Assembly (NCBI GenBank): GCA_033439795.1 | Contig: JAUTDP010000004.1 | Location: 3,534,001 to 3,598,000 of the forward strand | Reading direction: 5' to 3' | From: Sordaria brevicollis | Taxonomy: Eukaryota > Ascomycota > Sordariomycetes > Sordariales > Sordariaceae | DNA: 64,000 bases | Shown here: in pieces, positions 45,101 through 57,300 of the stretch | Layout of the letters: each line of letters opens with the position of its first letter | Numbering within the stretch: position 1 is the first letter of the stretch | The notes under the pieces: model-generated | What the model was told of the DNA's origin: nothing | What the model saw: the letters and a program-made list of their open reading frames with translations, nothing else | The model's database searches: none | Position numbers and translations under genes: made by a program

Positions 45101-46449
45101 ATGGGTATACATACGTATGTCCATGCGCGGCACGAGCGGGATCAGACGAGGAGAAACGAAAAAGTAAGAGACGCCGTCTCTTCGCTTTGGCCTGCTATTG
45201 CGGAGGAAAGGGGTCGTGAGGGTTAGTGGTGCCCGAGACTAGGTACTACTGTAGTGGGAAAAGGCTGATGGACTCTGGAAGTGACGAACTGGTGAACTTT
45301 GGGGATGTCAGGGGTCATTGTCGACGCCCCGCAAAAAGAGGTGATGGACCCTGGCCAGTCAAATCTCGCTTGACGAAGTGATCTGCAGGCCCACCAATCA
45401 GAGACGGTTGGGACCTGAGCAGATTGCAGGGTCCGGAGGTGGTAGGTGCTCGTAGCTCCAGGGCCCCCGTGGTCCCCAGTGTTTGTGCGTGAGAAACATG
45501 GGAGCGTGAGAGAGAACGAGTGGTTGAAAGCCTCTCGACTGATTGCTGTCTCGATGATCACAGAGAGTGTGAGTGAGGTGAGTGAGTGCAACACTGCAAA
45601 AGGCTCACTCTTGAAACCTCCAGCTCTCTCATTGCGATGAGAACGGATGAAACGACTGACATTAACTTACTGATCAGCATTGACAACAGCGCAGACACAG
45701 CTTCAACATCAACCACACAGAGTGAAGCCATGAGATGCAATTCAACACGTACCACCATTTCAGTGAAAATGCCCCTTCAATTCCCGTCGCAGTGGAGGGT
45801 CGCATCTGCATCTCCACCTGTGCCGCTCCAGCGCCCCGAATACGCATACTAGCGCAAGGGCAAAGAGGCAGCTTCCCCAGCTTGCACTTCCACTTGCAGT
45901 CTTGACCCATGCCGCATGGTGGCCGGAGGACTGGGCAGGAACCGTCTGTCTCTGCAACCCAGCTTTGCGCTGGCATTTTGTCTTGACTCCTCTCAGCCTC
46001 TCAACTTCTCAACCTCTTCTCTTTTCTCTTCCCCTCCTGCATCTTCCACACATTCCCCGCTGGAAGAACGCACCTCTCTCTTTTCGCCCCGTGGTGTCGA
46101 GTCGATTGAGATATTCATGATCATGAGCTCGTGACCAATTGACTCACCCTTCCCTTCTTTTAACTTTACCCTCTCACAGAGCCTAGATATCGCGCCTTAG
46201 ATATCTTGCCATTCCTTCCATCTTTGCAATTTGCTATACAAGTTTGCATTGCGACACCGAGCGATTGACTTCCGCCCGACAGACATTCATTATTACGCCA
46301 ACCCTGACAAAAGAGAGCATACCATCACACCTACTTTACTACCCGACGACGAAAGAGACGAAACCTATTGCAGCTTTTCATCCCAAGTATTAGGACACAC
46401 ATTTATCTGAATCAACACCGACTACTACCATATACGACACTCGACCACC
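42146..46449. other. 4.3-kb gene-poor intergenic region
   Basis: No gene can be supported. The largest ORF (225 codons, about 44391-45068) starts with a non-ATG codon and has no recognisable domain. Composition is near that of genes, so it is not a RIP island. The right end probably holds the promoter and long leader of the SH3 gene, with short upstream ORFs. Confidence 0.5.
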
Positions 46450-48507
46450 ATGTCTGAACACAAGATTCACATGCGCCATGCGCATCACCATCTGGAGCGC
46501 AAGGGTTGGGACGATGTCAAGTCATTTTGGAACAATGTCTTTTCACCCGAGGAGGAAACGAGGGCATTCACCACGAGAGTCGCACAAACCGTGACTGACG
46601 AGGACTTCTGGGCCACAGCTACTGCCCAAGAAACTATTGCGACCAAGGGGGCTCCTCTTACCGCGACTGCGGCGAACCCGACCACGACTGCCCATACTTC
46701 TGCACACAGCACCGCCCCGGCGTCAACTACACTAAGAGCTCTCACGACCAAGGCAGCAGTTTCATCATCACCATCCGAAGTGCTTCCCTCAGATGTCCTG
46801 ACGGGTGAGATCAGCGCAACCGGAACCCTCGATCTTGAGTCCACCTTGGCGGTTGCGTCGCCAACATCAAAGACCTTCGAGGCAGCAACATCTGCAACTG
46901 CTGCTCCATCCGCCACCGCAGTAAGCAGCAACCAACAAGGAACTAGTGGTGCCGCAAAGGCCGGTATTGCCATTGGTGTGCTGGCTGGTTTGCTGGTAGT
47001 CTTTTTATTGGTATGGTTCCTCTTCAACAAGCGAAAGCGCCAGATGGAAGCAGAGAAGCAGCGTCTGGCAGATGATGAAAAGATCAACGGCCCCTTCTCC
47101 GACAAGAACGAAATCAAGACTCCTACTTCTACCGCCGCCCCTCGGTTGAGCTTGCGACCCGTCACCCAGTTTATGCCCAATGGCGTTCCAGAAAGGAGAG
47201 CGAGCCGCGCCAACATGTTGAACACCAACTCGAACCCGCCCGTGTCCCCTCTGAACCGTCCCGCAGGAGCTAGTGCTTGGGAGCGTCCCACCGTTGCCTC
47301 GACCGAAACCACTGGCGAACGACCCGGTACCAGTGCGAGCGCCAATCCGTTCGGTGATAACCAGCGAATTCCTGAAGAGTCTTCGCCAGTTAGCCCGTCT
47401 GGCGACTCGCCTGTTTCCCCTGATGCTGTTGCGGCTGGAGCTGTCGCTGGTGCTGCTGCGGGTGCTGCTGCTGGTACCGCCGCCGGTGGCTTGGAACGCA
47501 AGGCTTCTATCCGGAAAGATGGACTCAAACCCCTTGATCTGACCAAGCCTCCAGCTCTACCCTTGAATGCCCACCCGCCAAGCCCTGCAGGAACCGACTA
47601 CAGCATGAACACTGTCGCTCCTGGCCAGTCACCCGGTCCTTCTGCTAGCGCTGCCGCTATTGCTGCTGCTGGAGGACCGGCGCAGTCAACTGTCCATCGC
47701 GTACAGCTTGACTTCAAGCCGACTTTGGAGGACGAGATGGGTCTCCAAGCTGGCCAACTGGTTCGCCTTCTGCATGAGTACGACGATGGCTGGGCGCTTT
47801 GCATTCGTCTCGACCGCTCTCAGCAGGGTGTTGTTCCTCGGACTTGCTTGTCCGCGCGTCCTGTGAAGCCACGACCTCCTCAGGGTGGCCCTCCTGGCCC
47901 TCGCGGGCCTCCAGTCAGGCCTAACTATGGGCCTGGAGGACCCGGACCTATGAACCCCAATTACGGTCCGATGGGTGGCCCTGGATACGGACCCGGACCT
48001 AACTACGGTCCTAACGGAGGACCCCGTGGCCCTGGTGGACCTCCCCGCGGACCTCCTTACGGTGGCCCTGGCCCGCATGGCGGACGTCCCGGTCCTGGAC
48101 CCATCAACACCAAGTTCATGCAGCCTCGCGGCCCACCACCTCCCGGAGGCTCATATTCTAGGCCTCAATCTCCCGCCGGGCCGATGATGCCTCGTAATGG
48201 TCCTGGTCCTGGTCCCATGAGCCCGAACAATGGGCCTATGAGCCCCAACGGCGGACACCCTGTTGGCTCACCGGTTGGCAACCCCAACCCCATGAGCCCG
48301 GTTCAGATGCCGAGTGGTCCCAGCTCACCTGTCGACCGCGCCATCACCCACGGCTCTCAAAGTCCGGTCACCGCGAGCCGACGATTGACTCCTCCTTCAC
48401 ACAGCCCAATTACACAGGAGTACCGTCCCGAGTCACGGACGGCTACTGCTTCGCCTGCGCCTCCACCGCCGGTGAACAACGAGACGGCACCAGGACAGGC
48501 TTATTAA
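46450..48507 (+). CDS. Single-pass membrane protein with cytosolic SH3 domain
   Basis: A single exon of 685 codons; the ATG at 46450 has a good context (ACCACCATGTCT). Residues 1-165 are Ser/Thr/Ala-rich and start with a His-rich stretch (HMRHAHHHLERKGW) without a signal peptide. A transmembrane helix lies at about 170-192 (IAIGVLAGLLVVFLLVWFLF), followed by a basic stop-transfer stretch (NKRKRQ). A Pro/Ser/Ala-rich linker leads to an SH3 domain at about 415-475 (VQLDFKPTLEDEMGLQAGQLVRLL...YDDGWALCI...GVVPRTCL). The tail is rich in Gly, Pro and Met-Ser-Pro repeats. The layout is like yeast Fus1 and other fungal TM-SH3 polarity or cell-wall signalling proteins, with the Ser/Thr part probably O-mannosylated outside. 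The comparison is by architecture only. Confidence 0.85.
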   Translation: MSEHKIHMRHAHHHLERKGWDDVKSFWNNVFSPEEETRAFTTRVAQTVTDEDFWATATAQETIATKGAPLTATAANPTTTAHTSAHSTAPASTTLRALTTKAAVSSSPSEVLPSDVLTGEISATGTLDLESTLAVASPTSKTFEAATSATAAPSATAVSSNQQGTSGAAKAGIAIGVLAGLLVVFLLVWFLFNKRKRQMEAEKQRLADDEKINGPFSDKNEIKTPTSTAAPRLSLRPVTQFMPNGVPERRASRANMLNTNSNPPVSPLNRPAGASAWERPTVASTETTGERPGTSASANPFGDNQRIPEESSPVSPSGDSPVSPDAVAAGAVAGAAAGAAAGTAAGGLERKASIRKDGLKPLDLTKPPALPLNAHPPSPAGTDYSMNTVAPGQSPGPSASAAAIAAAGGPAQSTVHRVQLDFKPTLEDEMGLQAGQLVRLLHEYDDGWALCIRLDRSQQGVVPRTCLSARPVKPRPPQGGPPGPRGPPVRPNYGPGGPGPMNPNYGPMGGPGYGPGPNYGPNGGPRGPGGPPRGPPYGGPGPHGGRPGPGPINTKFMQPRGPPPPGGSYSRPQSPAGPMMPRNGPGPGPMSPNNGPMSPNGGHPVGSPVGNPNPMSPVQMPSGPSSPVDRAITHGSQSPVTASRRLTPPSHSPITQEYRPESRTATASPAPPPPVNNETAPGQAY

Positions 48508-49385
48508 GGATGGACCATAATCGGATCTGATACCCTTTGGACATATCATACAAAAAACATACTACACAGGCAAAACAAAATAACTCGGACATGGCGTTTA
48601 TGAGATGAGATGAGGCAGGCGGTTCGCTTGGAGCCCTGTCATTACATGGGATGGAAGGCTTCGATTTTCGCGCCCACGGCTGCGTTGCTTCTTTACCATT
48701 TTTTTTTTCCCTCTCTTTTGACTTCTTCCCTAGCTTTCTTGTTCATTCTTCCCGATCGCCTTCGGTGCGTTCTTCCTTTTATGGGGGTGGGACTTGGATT
48801 GGTGTTTTCTTCGAGGCTGGGAACCGACGATGAGTTGTTCATATGATGGATGGGGCTGGGATACCATGGGCTGGCTAGGCCAAGCCAAGCAACCACATAT
48901 TTCTTTTCATGTTCCTTGTGGATGTTGTATGATGTTGCTGTACATGAGATGTGGAGATATATGCCATGCTGGATGGCTGTGTGTATATGGCTGAGATAGC
49001 ATGATGAGTAGTTAGCTGTCTGGAATCGAAGATGATGACAAAGCATTAATCCTATCTTTGACCTGAATGCCAATGTTCTTTACGTTTGTAAGCTTGAACT
49101 GTACAACGAGAAAATACTTTATCTACCACCAAATCAGCACAATTAAACATATTCCATAAGCCAAGCCAAGCCTAACCTAACTGATAACTCCTGATATCGC
49201 GCCCGCTCTGCTATGCAGTAGTAGACACACTACTTGACAAAAAAAATCTCGCAAAGGATGCTCTCCGAGGAGTCTGGCCTCTGGACGTATCAGTCACTTC
49301 CCCCAATCAACAAAAAGGGCCAGGTGGGTATTGTAGCGAAAGTCCGCAAATCCCTACTCGAAGGTATCGCCGTTATATGCTGTCC
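48508..49385. other. Convergent intergenic region
   Basis: 3' flanks of the SH3 gene and the CHIP-like gene. No other feature is seen. Confidence 0.5.
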
Positions 49386-50417
49386 CTACCAATCAACAGC
49401 CCACCCATTTTCATTCAAGAACTCCTCGCAAGCATGCTTGAGGTCAATGTTAGGCACCAAGTCCTTGATCGTCAGGGGAGTTCTTGTCAATGGATCCGTC
49501 TCGCTCCGACGCAGGTGTTCCTCGATGGAGGCGCGTTCGTAGGATTTGCCTGTTTTTGTCTGTTTTGTCGTACACACCGTCAGCCACTACCTTCACATGA
49601 GAGGGTAAGGGGTCTACAGGGAGAGCTTACCATAACAGGATCAACCATAACCTGAAAACTAATATCATCCACCGCCCAATCCGGTGGTTCCCTCCTCCTC
49701 TGCTCCTCCTTCTTCCTCGCCCTCTCAAACACGTTGCGCAAAGTCTCGATTTTCTCCTCATACATCTTTTTCGTCTCCTCCTTTCCTTCCTGGTCCGTCT
49801 CATCCTTCATCATCCTCTCCATTTCTTGCGTCAGTAACTCCACCATCTCCTCTTCCACTTCTTGCTCCTCCCTCTTTCTTAGCTTTTCCCTATGTTCCCA
49901 CCTCTCCTTTTTGCATTTCAGGACTTGGGCCGTGATAGCGGGCAGGGATTTGTCACCGGTTTCGACGCATTTCTCGTGCGCTAGCAGGGCGTAGGAGACG
50001 GCTTGGTCGTAGTTTTTGAGGGCCAGGTGGGATTGGGAGAGGTAGTAGAGGGCTTTCATGTTCTTGTTTCCGCCAGAAGAAGAAGAAGAAGAAGAAGAGA
50101 GGCGGAGACATTCCTCGCAGTCTTCGACGATGGAGAAGTAGGGCGGATCGGGCAGTTTGAGGCGGGCCATGGCGCGGTTGGTGTAGAGGAGGGGGTTGGA
50201 TGGGTCGGAGAGGATGCTGTGGTTAAGGTGGTTAGTTGAGCTGCATCTTAAGACATGGGTAACATGCGGGTTTGGAAGTGGTGGGTGATGGCGAGAGGCC
50301 AAGGGGAAGACGGAGAGGGAGAACTCACGCTTTGGTATACAGCGCTTCGGCGGCGATGTAATCGCCTTTTTGGAAGTGGCGGTTGCCTTCCTCTTTGAGG
50401 GCTAGTGAGGACGACAT
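49386..50417 (-). CDS. CHIP-like E3 ubiquitin ligase (TPR and U-box)
   Basis: Three exons, 50417-50329, 50216-49631 and 49559-49386 (282 aa). Both introns have CTAAC or CTGAC branch sites, and phases match. The N-terminal TPR helices (LKEEGNRHFQKGDYIAAEAL, then NPLLYTNRAMARLKL, then ALYYLSQSHLALKNYDQAV) would bind the C-termini of Hsp70/Hsp90. A charged helical hairpin follows (about 120-195). The C-terminal U-box (about 205-275: ISFQVMVDPVM, KSYERASIEEHL, DPLTRTPLT) recruits E2. Size and order match animal CHIP/STUB1 (about 300 aa), which marks chaperone clients for degradation. An eight-Ser run lies in a TPR loop. Confidence 0.92.
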
Positions 50418-51924
50418 TCTGTCCTTGTTGTATTGTGGTGAGTGTTGGATTTAGAGTGACGGGCTCGTAATATTGCTCTCCGTGGTACGATAGATTGGGT
50501 TGTGTCGCGCGAGAGCCTGGCTGATATGGAGGAGGAGGAGAAGAAGAAGAAGAAGCGTAAAGAACGAGAGGACAAATAGCTTCGTCGATGCTCTGCGCGT
50601 GGAAGGAAGACGGAAGAATCTGAAGCGGAAGTTGGCGATCTAGGTCACGTTGGCGGTTTAGATAACAAGGAGACCGATGATGTCGAGCGCCACGTCGGAA
50701 GATAGGTCGGGAAATCGGGTAGAAGCGAGTGTCCTCAAGGAGGAGGACAATGACACGAAAAGGTGGGAGCTTGCGACGGCTGGCGCATACCTCGGAGGGT
50801 TGGTTTGCGAAGCAGCTTGCGAATCCTGGACGATCGCAGAGGAAAGCAAAAGTTCGAGGAGCTATTTTGGGTTGACAGATGACTCGGCGCTCTTTGAAAT
50901 CGATTTCTAGCTACTGATGAAGAAGGAGAGTTTGATGAAGGCATTCGGAGAGTTCATGGAAGCTGCCGCGACGTGGTGGGGTTCCGCAGCTGTATCATTG
51001 GGGAATCCGGGGTCCTGATCCACACCCGTCGGCAGGGGTTCAGCTATGGAGTCTGGCTTATCTAGTATACACTCAAAGCTTCCGTTAGTGTATAGCCGTG
51101 CTTTACCAGATAATAATAACTGTTTGGAGGGACTGGTACTTCGCAGTGCTGCCATGCATTTGTAAACCGCCAAAATGGGAACATTCTAGAAGTCAATCTG
51201 TTCCCTCGACATCAAGATCATAACCTCATGATAAGCACAAGAGTATCTCCAAACTGACATATTGCTAGGGGACTAACAACCGTGAAGATACGGCGATACC
51301 TTGCGTTTGGCGGTTCATGCTGTTGTTTCTCAAAGCAGGGCGATTGACCACTTGCGACACCCATGCGGACAGGAGACCGCCCGGGGGGGGGGGGGGGGGG
51401 GGGGAGGGTTCTCAAGTATTCGCTCTCATACCTATTCCTGATACATTTTCTACCACAACTCGCATCATTAAGCTGAGAAGCTGGTGCCCTTGCTCCATAT
51501 ATCGATAACATACCACATGTATAAGAAAGCTGCCGCCCTTTTCTTTGGTCCCAACAGAAAACATCCAGTCATAAAAGCATACATCATAAAGAGTTTCCCC
51601 AAACTCCTCTCCCCTTGTAGCAGCATTCCTCCCTTCCGTCTATTGACCTTCTCATCCACCTCTGACACCCTTGTATGATACACGCACGAGGCGGGATAGA
51701 ACATTGTACGTAGGACGTTACCATAATCAAAAGATGAGAAGAATATGTATGTATGTAAACAAAAAAGGTAGGAACAAATCTTCGTTCGTTACTCGTGTCA
51801 TCTCATTCGTATCAGGGGGTATCAACCAAAACCGCGTTTTGCATCATTGCCCGCCGTCATCGTTGCTACTCGTGAAATATTCCATCCCATCTTTTTTTAT
51901 CCCGACTCCAACCGGTGGATCAAC
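50418..51924. other. Intergenic region
   Basis: It includes the CHIP-like promoter and the 3' flank of the NIPA gene. A 77-codon ATG ORF at 50677-50910 has no recognisable feature. A 22-G run lies at 51383-51404. Confidence 0.5.
51383..51404. repeat. Poly-G tract (22 G)
   Basis: An uninterrupted run of 22 G, then AGGG. It could form a G-quadruplex. The exact length is sensitive to sequencing error. Confidence 0.85.
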
Positions 51925-54340
51925 TCAGATGAACCCGCCATCCCCGCGACTCGAGTTCGACTTCCCAGGCGGTGACGGCCCAGATCCACTTCCGTTGTTG
52001 TTACGACGCTCGTTCTCCCTAAGCCTCCTAAGCCGTTCCCGGTACGAAGTAGCGTCGTCCCTAGCTGATCGTTGCTGACTTTGTCCTTGCCCTTGCCCTT
52101 GTCCGCTTCCACCCTCAATATGCTCAATATACTCCTTTTCTATATCCTCCTCTGGATATGGCTGCTGCCCGTTTCCTCCTCCGGGAGCTGCACGTGGGGG
52201 ACTATGTGTGATGCTCGGGCCATACCGCGATTGCTTCTCGTCCATGTACCGCCCGACATCCTCATACTCTTCGGAACCTTCGTCGTCATCGTCGTCGTCA
52301 TAGTGCTTCGATGTACGTGGCGTGGTCCGAGTGTCGCGCGAGTCGCCCTTGACGAGCCCTAACGTTTCCTCCTCGGACGCTCCCCGCATAATATGCGGCG
52401 TGGAGAAGCCCTTGTGGGTGGTTAATCTATCCTGCTTGTCCGACGAGTGAGAAGACTCCCGGGAATTGGCGCCGTCACTTTGTGTGTGGGCGTGCTGGCT
52501 GTGTCGATCGCCGCGTCTGAAGACGCTCTGGAAGGAAAACTGCCGAGTGGCGCCTGTTGGTGTTCGTGGGGAAGGAGGAGCTAGAGGAGGCGCGAGAGTG
52601 CTGCTGGAGGGGTGATTTCCTTCGGTAAATTGCACGCGGCGCCCGGAGCTGGAGATACTACCTCTGCTGCCGGGTCGGTCATACACATATCCCTTTGATG
52701 ATGGCCCGCCAGCGGATCCCTGAGGGTAATAGCCTGTCTCCTCGTCCAAGTTCTGCGCTGGTACCGCAATCTCAGTCAGTTGAACGGGATGCATCGGACT
52801 TTGCACCTTGTTGGATGCCGAGTTGGGGCGAAAGTTCGGGTGGCCGGGGAGAAGGACGCTTCGCGCTCGGTTGCGGATGGTGCCGACGATACTGGAAAGA
52901 GCAGGTGAAGCGGGTCTATCGGCTGCAGCAAGCTCTTCTTCTGTCGGAAAATGCGACCAACCGAGAGGCGGGTGTGGTGTGGGGGGTTGGAGTTGGAACG
53001 TCGCAGAAGTCGTAGCTCTTGATCGCTGACTAGCCGAGTTGCTACCCAATGTCGTCCTTCTCCGTCTTAGACCATCCCATTCGTACACAGGCCCTTCTTC
53101 CCCGACTGGCTCGAGTGTCTCCATCATTTTTTCTTCGTGTAGTCGCTTGAGTTCTTCCATTTCCATCTTCTGCTGCTTGGCCGAGGACAACCGTCTGACT
53201 ATAGCAGCTGCACCTCTGAGAGCATCGGCCTTGGGTTCGGTTTCGGGCTGTTCCTGTTCTGCGACTGTGCGAATTTGGTCCAGGTCTCCTGAAAGGACAG
53301 CGGCGTCGGGTACGTCTTTGGCGGATTTGGATAGCTGGAGCAAAACAACACCTGAGCAAATCGTCAAGAAACCGAATACAACGGTAACGATCGAAACAGG
53401 TGTGCCCTTGAAGCCTTTGAACAGGACGGCCGAAGTAATAATAGTCGTGCTAGTGAAGTACACGTAATAGGTTGGAGTAACCATGGCTGCGTTGAACAAG
53501 TTCAGGGCTTTCTGTAAAGGGCGTAAGTTCATTGTTCATCATTCGATGGCGACCAGGCAGACTTACGTTCAAGTAAATCAGCTCAGTCAAAAGACTGGCG
53601 ATGAAGAAGACAATAACGATGTAGATAAACCATCCCTTGAACTGAGGCTCGCCCCCAGCTTGCGCAACAATGGCCGAGCCCAAGCCTTGAGTGGATACAA
53701 CACTGAGACCGCCAATCCAGCTGCAGATGGAAATATAGACCAACATATTCTTCTTTCCCCATCTCGGACCAGCATACCAGGCTGCAATTGCTGAAGCCAC
53801 AACAATGACACCGGCGTACGACAAAAAGCTTGGCGTAATGACGAATTTCTGGAACTGCTGAATGTTGGCGACGGCGGACTCTTGCGGCGCGTTGAGGACA
53901 ATGACGACGGAGCCGACAATGCACAGAAAACAAGAAACCTTGCCGATCATACTCAGCCGTTCCTTGAGGACCATGGCGGAGCCGACAGTAGCGACGACGA
54001 CAGAGAGGGCGCCGAGAGGGGTGACCAAGATGGCGTCCACGAACATGTAAGCGGCAAAGTTCAAGACCTCCCCTATCAGCATGAGTGTCATGCCAGCCCA
54101 CCACCACCAGTTCTTGAGGTATCCATAACCCTCGCCAGCCACCTCGTTGTACTTTTCGTTGGCTTTCAGCAGGCCCATCTTCTTCACAACGAAAGAAGTG
54201 CCGATAAAGAAACCGGAGCCGACGGCGAGAAGGATACCGATGATTTTGAAAGATGGCGGTCGAGTGGCATGTTCGGCCTCATCTTCTGCGCGAGCGTAAA
54301 CATGATGCGCCACTTCGAGTATTTGCGCAGCTTGGTCCAT
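51925..54340 (-). CDS. NIPA-family magnesium transporter with long cytosolic tail
   Basis: Two exons, 54340-53567 and 53511-51925 (786 aa); the 55-bp intron has a GTAAGT donor and an ACAG acceptor but a weak branch site. Residues about 35-345 carry nine hydrophobic helices of the NIPA (DUF803, drug/metabolite transporter-like) fold: IGILLAVGSGFFIGTSFVVKK, WWWAGMTLMLIGEVLNFAAY, then VTPLGALSVVVATVGSAMVL, and YYVYFTSTTIITSAVLFKGF. Animal NIPA proteins move Mg2+ across plasma or endosomal membranes; transport of Mg2+ here is inferred. About 440 additional C-terminal residues are polar, Ser/Arg-rich and disordered, with an acidic DDDDDDEGSEEYED run. The ATG at 54340 (MDQAAQIL) is the first ATG in the frame. 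Confidence 0.92.
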
Positions 54341-57300
54341 GGCTGCGCGTGGGAAAAGAGGCACACGACGACCTAGAATCGTCAGTGTGGTAGAGTAAGA
54401 AGTACCGTTCGTTTGGTTGCTTTTTCAGGCGAGATATTGATAAGGTTGTATGGTTATGGCAGTCTTTGCCGGTGTAAAGACGACAGCATAAATCAGTGAG
54501 CAAAAGTCAACTGGATATCGAAACCACCGCAGAGAGGAGGGATCCTAGGGAAGGGCGGCCAGGGATGTCGTCGACCCGAAACCTAGCGTTACCGCCAACT
54601 CAACAAGTCCAAAACCGTTTGAAGGAGGATGGGCAGATCTGAAGCGCGGCTCCGCAGGGCGTGAATGGCTAGACCCAAACCTAGTCAAAAAAAAAAAAAG
54701 TTCTGGCGTTTATTTCTAGAATGTCCAAGGCGCGGTGACAAGTACGTGAGCTCGTTGCAACTGAACAAAACAACAATGTCTTTGTAACCGCCGAACTGTC
54801 AAAGACCCGAAAAAGGGGTTCAACAATCAGACTTGCTGGCGGTTGTGTAATGGAGCTCGGGCTTGAGAACGGGGAATAAGTCGATCCGGATCGTCTGACG
54901 GAGACGCAGTGAGTGATTGACGGAGCTTTAAGAGGGCCGGTGGAGTCGACGTCGAGCAACGTTGAAGCGGTCGCTGTTTGCGAGAACCCAGATGAGCCAC
55001 TGTATAGGTAGGATGAGAAGAAGAGGTGAAGAGTCCAAGAACGAACACTGATATGTTTCCGGGTCGCGTGCCCGGCCGACGTTGTGTATACGTAGTTTAT
55101 TTCGTGTTTTGTGCAAGGTCAAGTCGGAAGTCGGAAAGCCAGGTTGGATACCCTGAAGATTCCTTGTCCAAGGACGGTCCTCGACTCCTCCAAAATGTCC
55201 TGATTCCTGATGAGTTTTGGAAAGGCCGGAGGCTGGACTCTTGTTGCCAAGTCTTTTGGCTGGAGACAGGATCGTGGGGTATATTTTTAGGGTGGCGGGG
55301 GCCTGAGCACTGCAACCCGTTACGAGCGGGACGATTTGTTTGGAGGGTCAGGAAGATAAGCTTCGAGATGGTGTCGGGTCAGTGCATGTTGCTTCAAAAA
55401 GGCGCAATGATCAACGCAAGAAAACATCAATGAATGATGAGTATTCCAAAAAGAATCAAGTTCTAGGTAGGAGCGGAAAAGGTGTAAAGAGAAAATGAGG
55501 TGATGTGAGGAAAATGAACGAAACTTGCGCGCGCGCGCACTCCAACGCCCGCCAGACACAGCGCGGCCCCAAACTGACGTTCGAAGGAAGGAACAAGCTG
55601 AAAACCAGCGCAGCCCCTCCACCGGCCGGTGGGATGCAGTGTGGGGCCTCCATGACGAACTAAGCGAACCCAGCATCACACCGGATTGGTCCCTGCAGTC
55701 GACATTCAGCGTGCTGGTACCCTTACATCCGCCGAAATCCAGGGCAATGCATTCGGAAGGTGGTCTGGGCCCCAATGTCTTCAACTTCAACATCGCAACG
55801 ACATCCCCAAAAGGCTGGACGCAAGAGGGGTCAGAAACATCAGCTCGATCAAGCAATCAGGTACCGCGGGTCGGGAGGTGTTCTTCCCGAGGTCGACGAC
55901 GCGCAATCCCACCTGCCAGATATGTATCGCCTCCCTCTCTCTGCGTGTAGCAATGTCAGTCGGGTGTCAGTGCCACTTCCTTTGTATATTCGCGCCCTCG
56001 GAATATTGATCACGAATTCTGGAAGGCTGAGTACTATTCATCCACGATATCTCGAGGTTGTGTGACGAACAGTTGCACACATAGCCTGGGTGTTAGAGGT
56101 GTCAAGATCAGTTCTGGATGACCTCATAGGCTCAAAGTGTTGGGTAACGTCTCTCTTTCGCGCCAGACCAGCAGAACCTGTAACATCATCGCGCCTTTTG
56201 AAACACAAATCAAGTTGTCGAACCCAAAGTCGATTGCATATCCTGCATATGTGGGATTACATACATACATAATACATACATTTCGCAACCACCCTCGAGA
56301 GCCAAGTTTTCCCCAAGCTCATCCAGGGCTGCCAGGGCCCAAGACATCCATATCTATGTCGGAAAAGAAACGTTTCTATAGGGCAGAACATATCAACCCT
56401 GGACCTAGGAGACGTTTCAAGAAAGGCCCGAACATTTCTGGAACAGCGAGGGTTATCGGACGACCTGAAAAGAGACCCATGTATGTACACTACGCGCCAA
56501 CTAAAAGATCCTGTTTATCGATTTCAATAGGTAAGGTAGTGAGCATAAATCAATGTTCTTCCCCAACTCATTGTCCCATCATCACTTACCGTATGATTTC
56601 GGTGGATATATTTCGGGAGCCCCAGCTATAACCCTGGTATGAAAGCCAGGAGCAGAAGCAGACTACAACATATCAGCCACAACCAGCGCAGATTGAGGGC
56701 ACATTTGGGATTTTTCTGTTGCTTTGTCATAATCCTCAAAATATATCCACCGGAAATTATACGGTACTACTACAGTAGACGGCATTCACTTGATTCCCTC
56801 CACTTGTTGTCGATGATCTTCTATAAAGCCGGTCGTGTCTTTGCCATCGGCTGAAGACACTGGGCAACCAACAACCTCAGAGCATAAATAGCTTACCGCA
56901 GCATACCACCCAACCCAGACCTGGGAACCAACAAATGCTAATGCGGCATGTGATGTCACCCGCTTTCTCAAGTTCCCAACGCAGCGGCAAACCGGCCACT
57001 GTTCCTTTTTTGCCTATTTACAAATGAATCAATGATAGGCGTTTAGCGCCTTCCTTTCACTTGCGACATGATGCGATTTGTGAGTTTGGGTGGGATGGCG
57101 ACTTGCTCTTGCGGTCAACATTCCACAAGCTTTGAGGAACTGTCAGCCTGTAAGGTACAGTAGTAAAAGCCGTGTAACCTACTTGGATTTTAGACATTGG
57201 ACATTCGTCTAAAAGGAGGCCTCACGAGGGCGGTTCGTGGTGGTGTCCTGATCGACACGTAGTGTGAAAGGATAGTAATCAGTAACGAAGGACTGTGAAT

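Noticed and set aside
50677..50910. 77-codon ATG ORF upstream of the CHIP-like gene
   Set aside because: Short, with no signal peptide, domain or splice context. The composition could be coding, but evidence is too thin.
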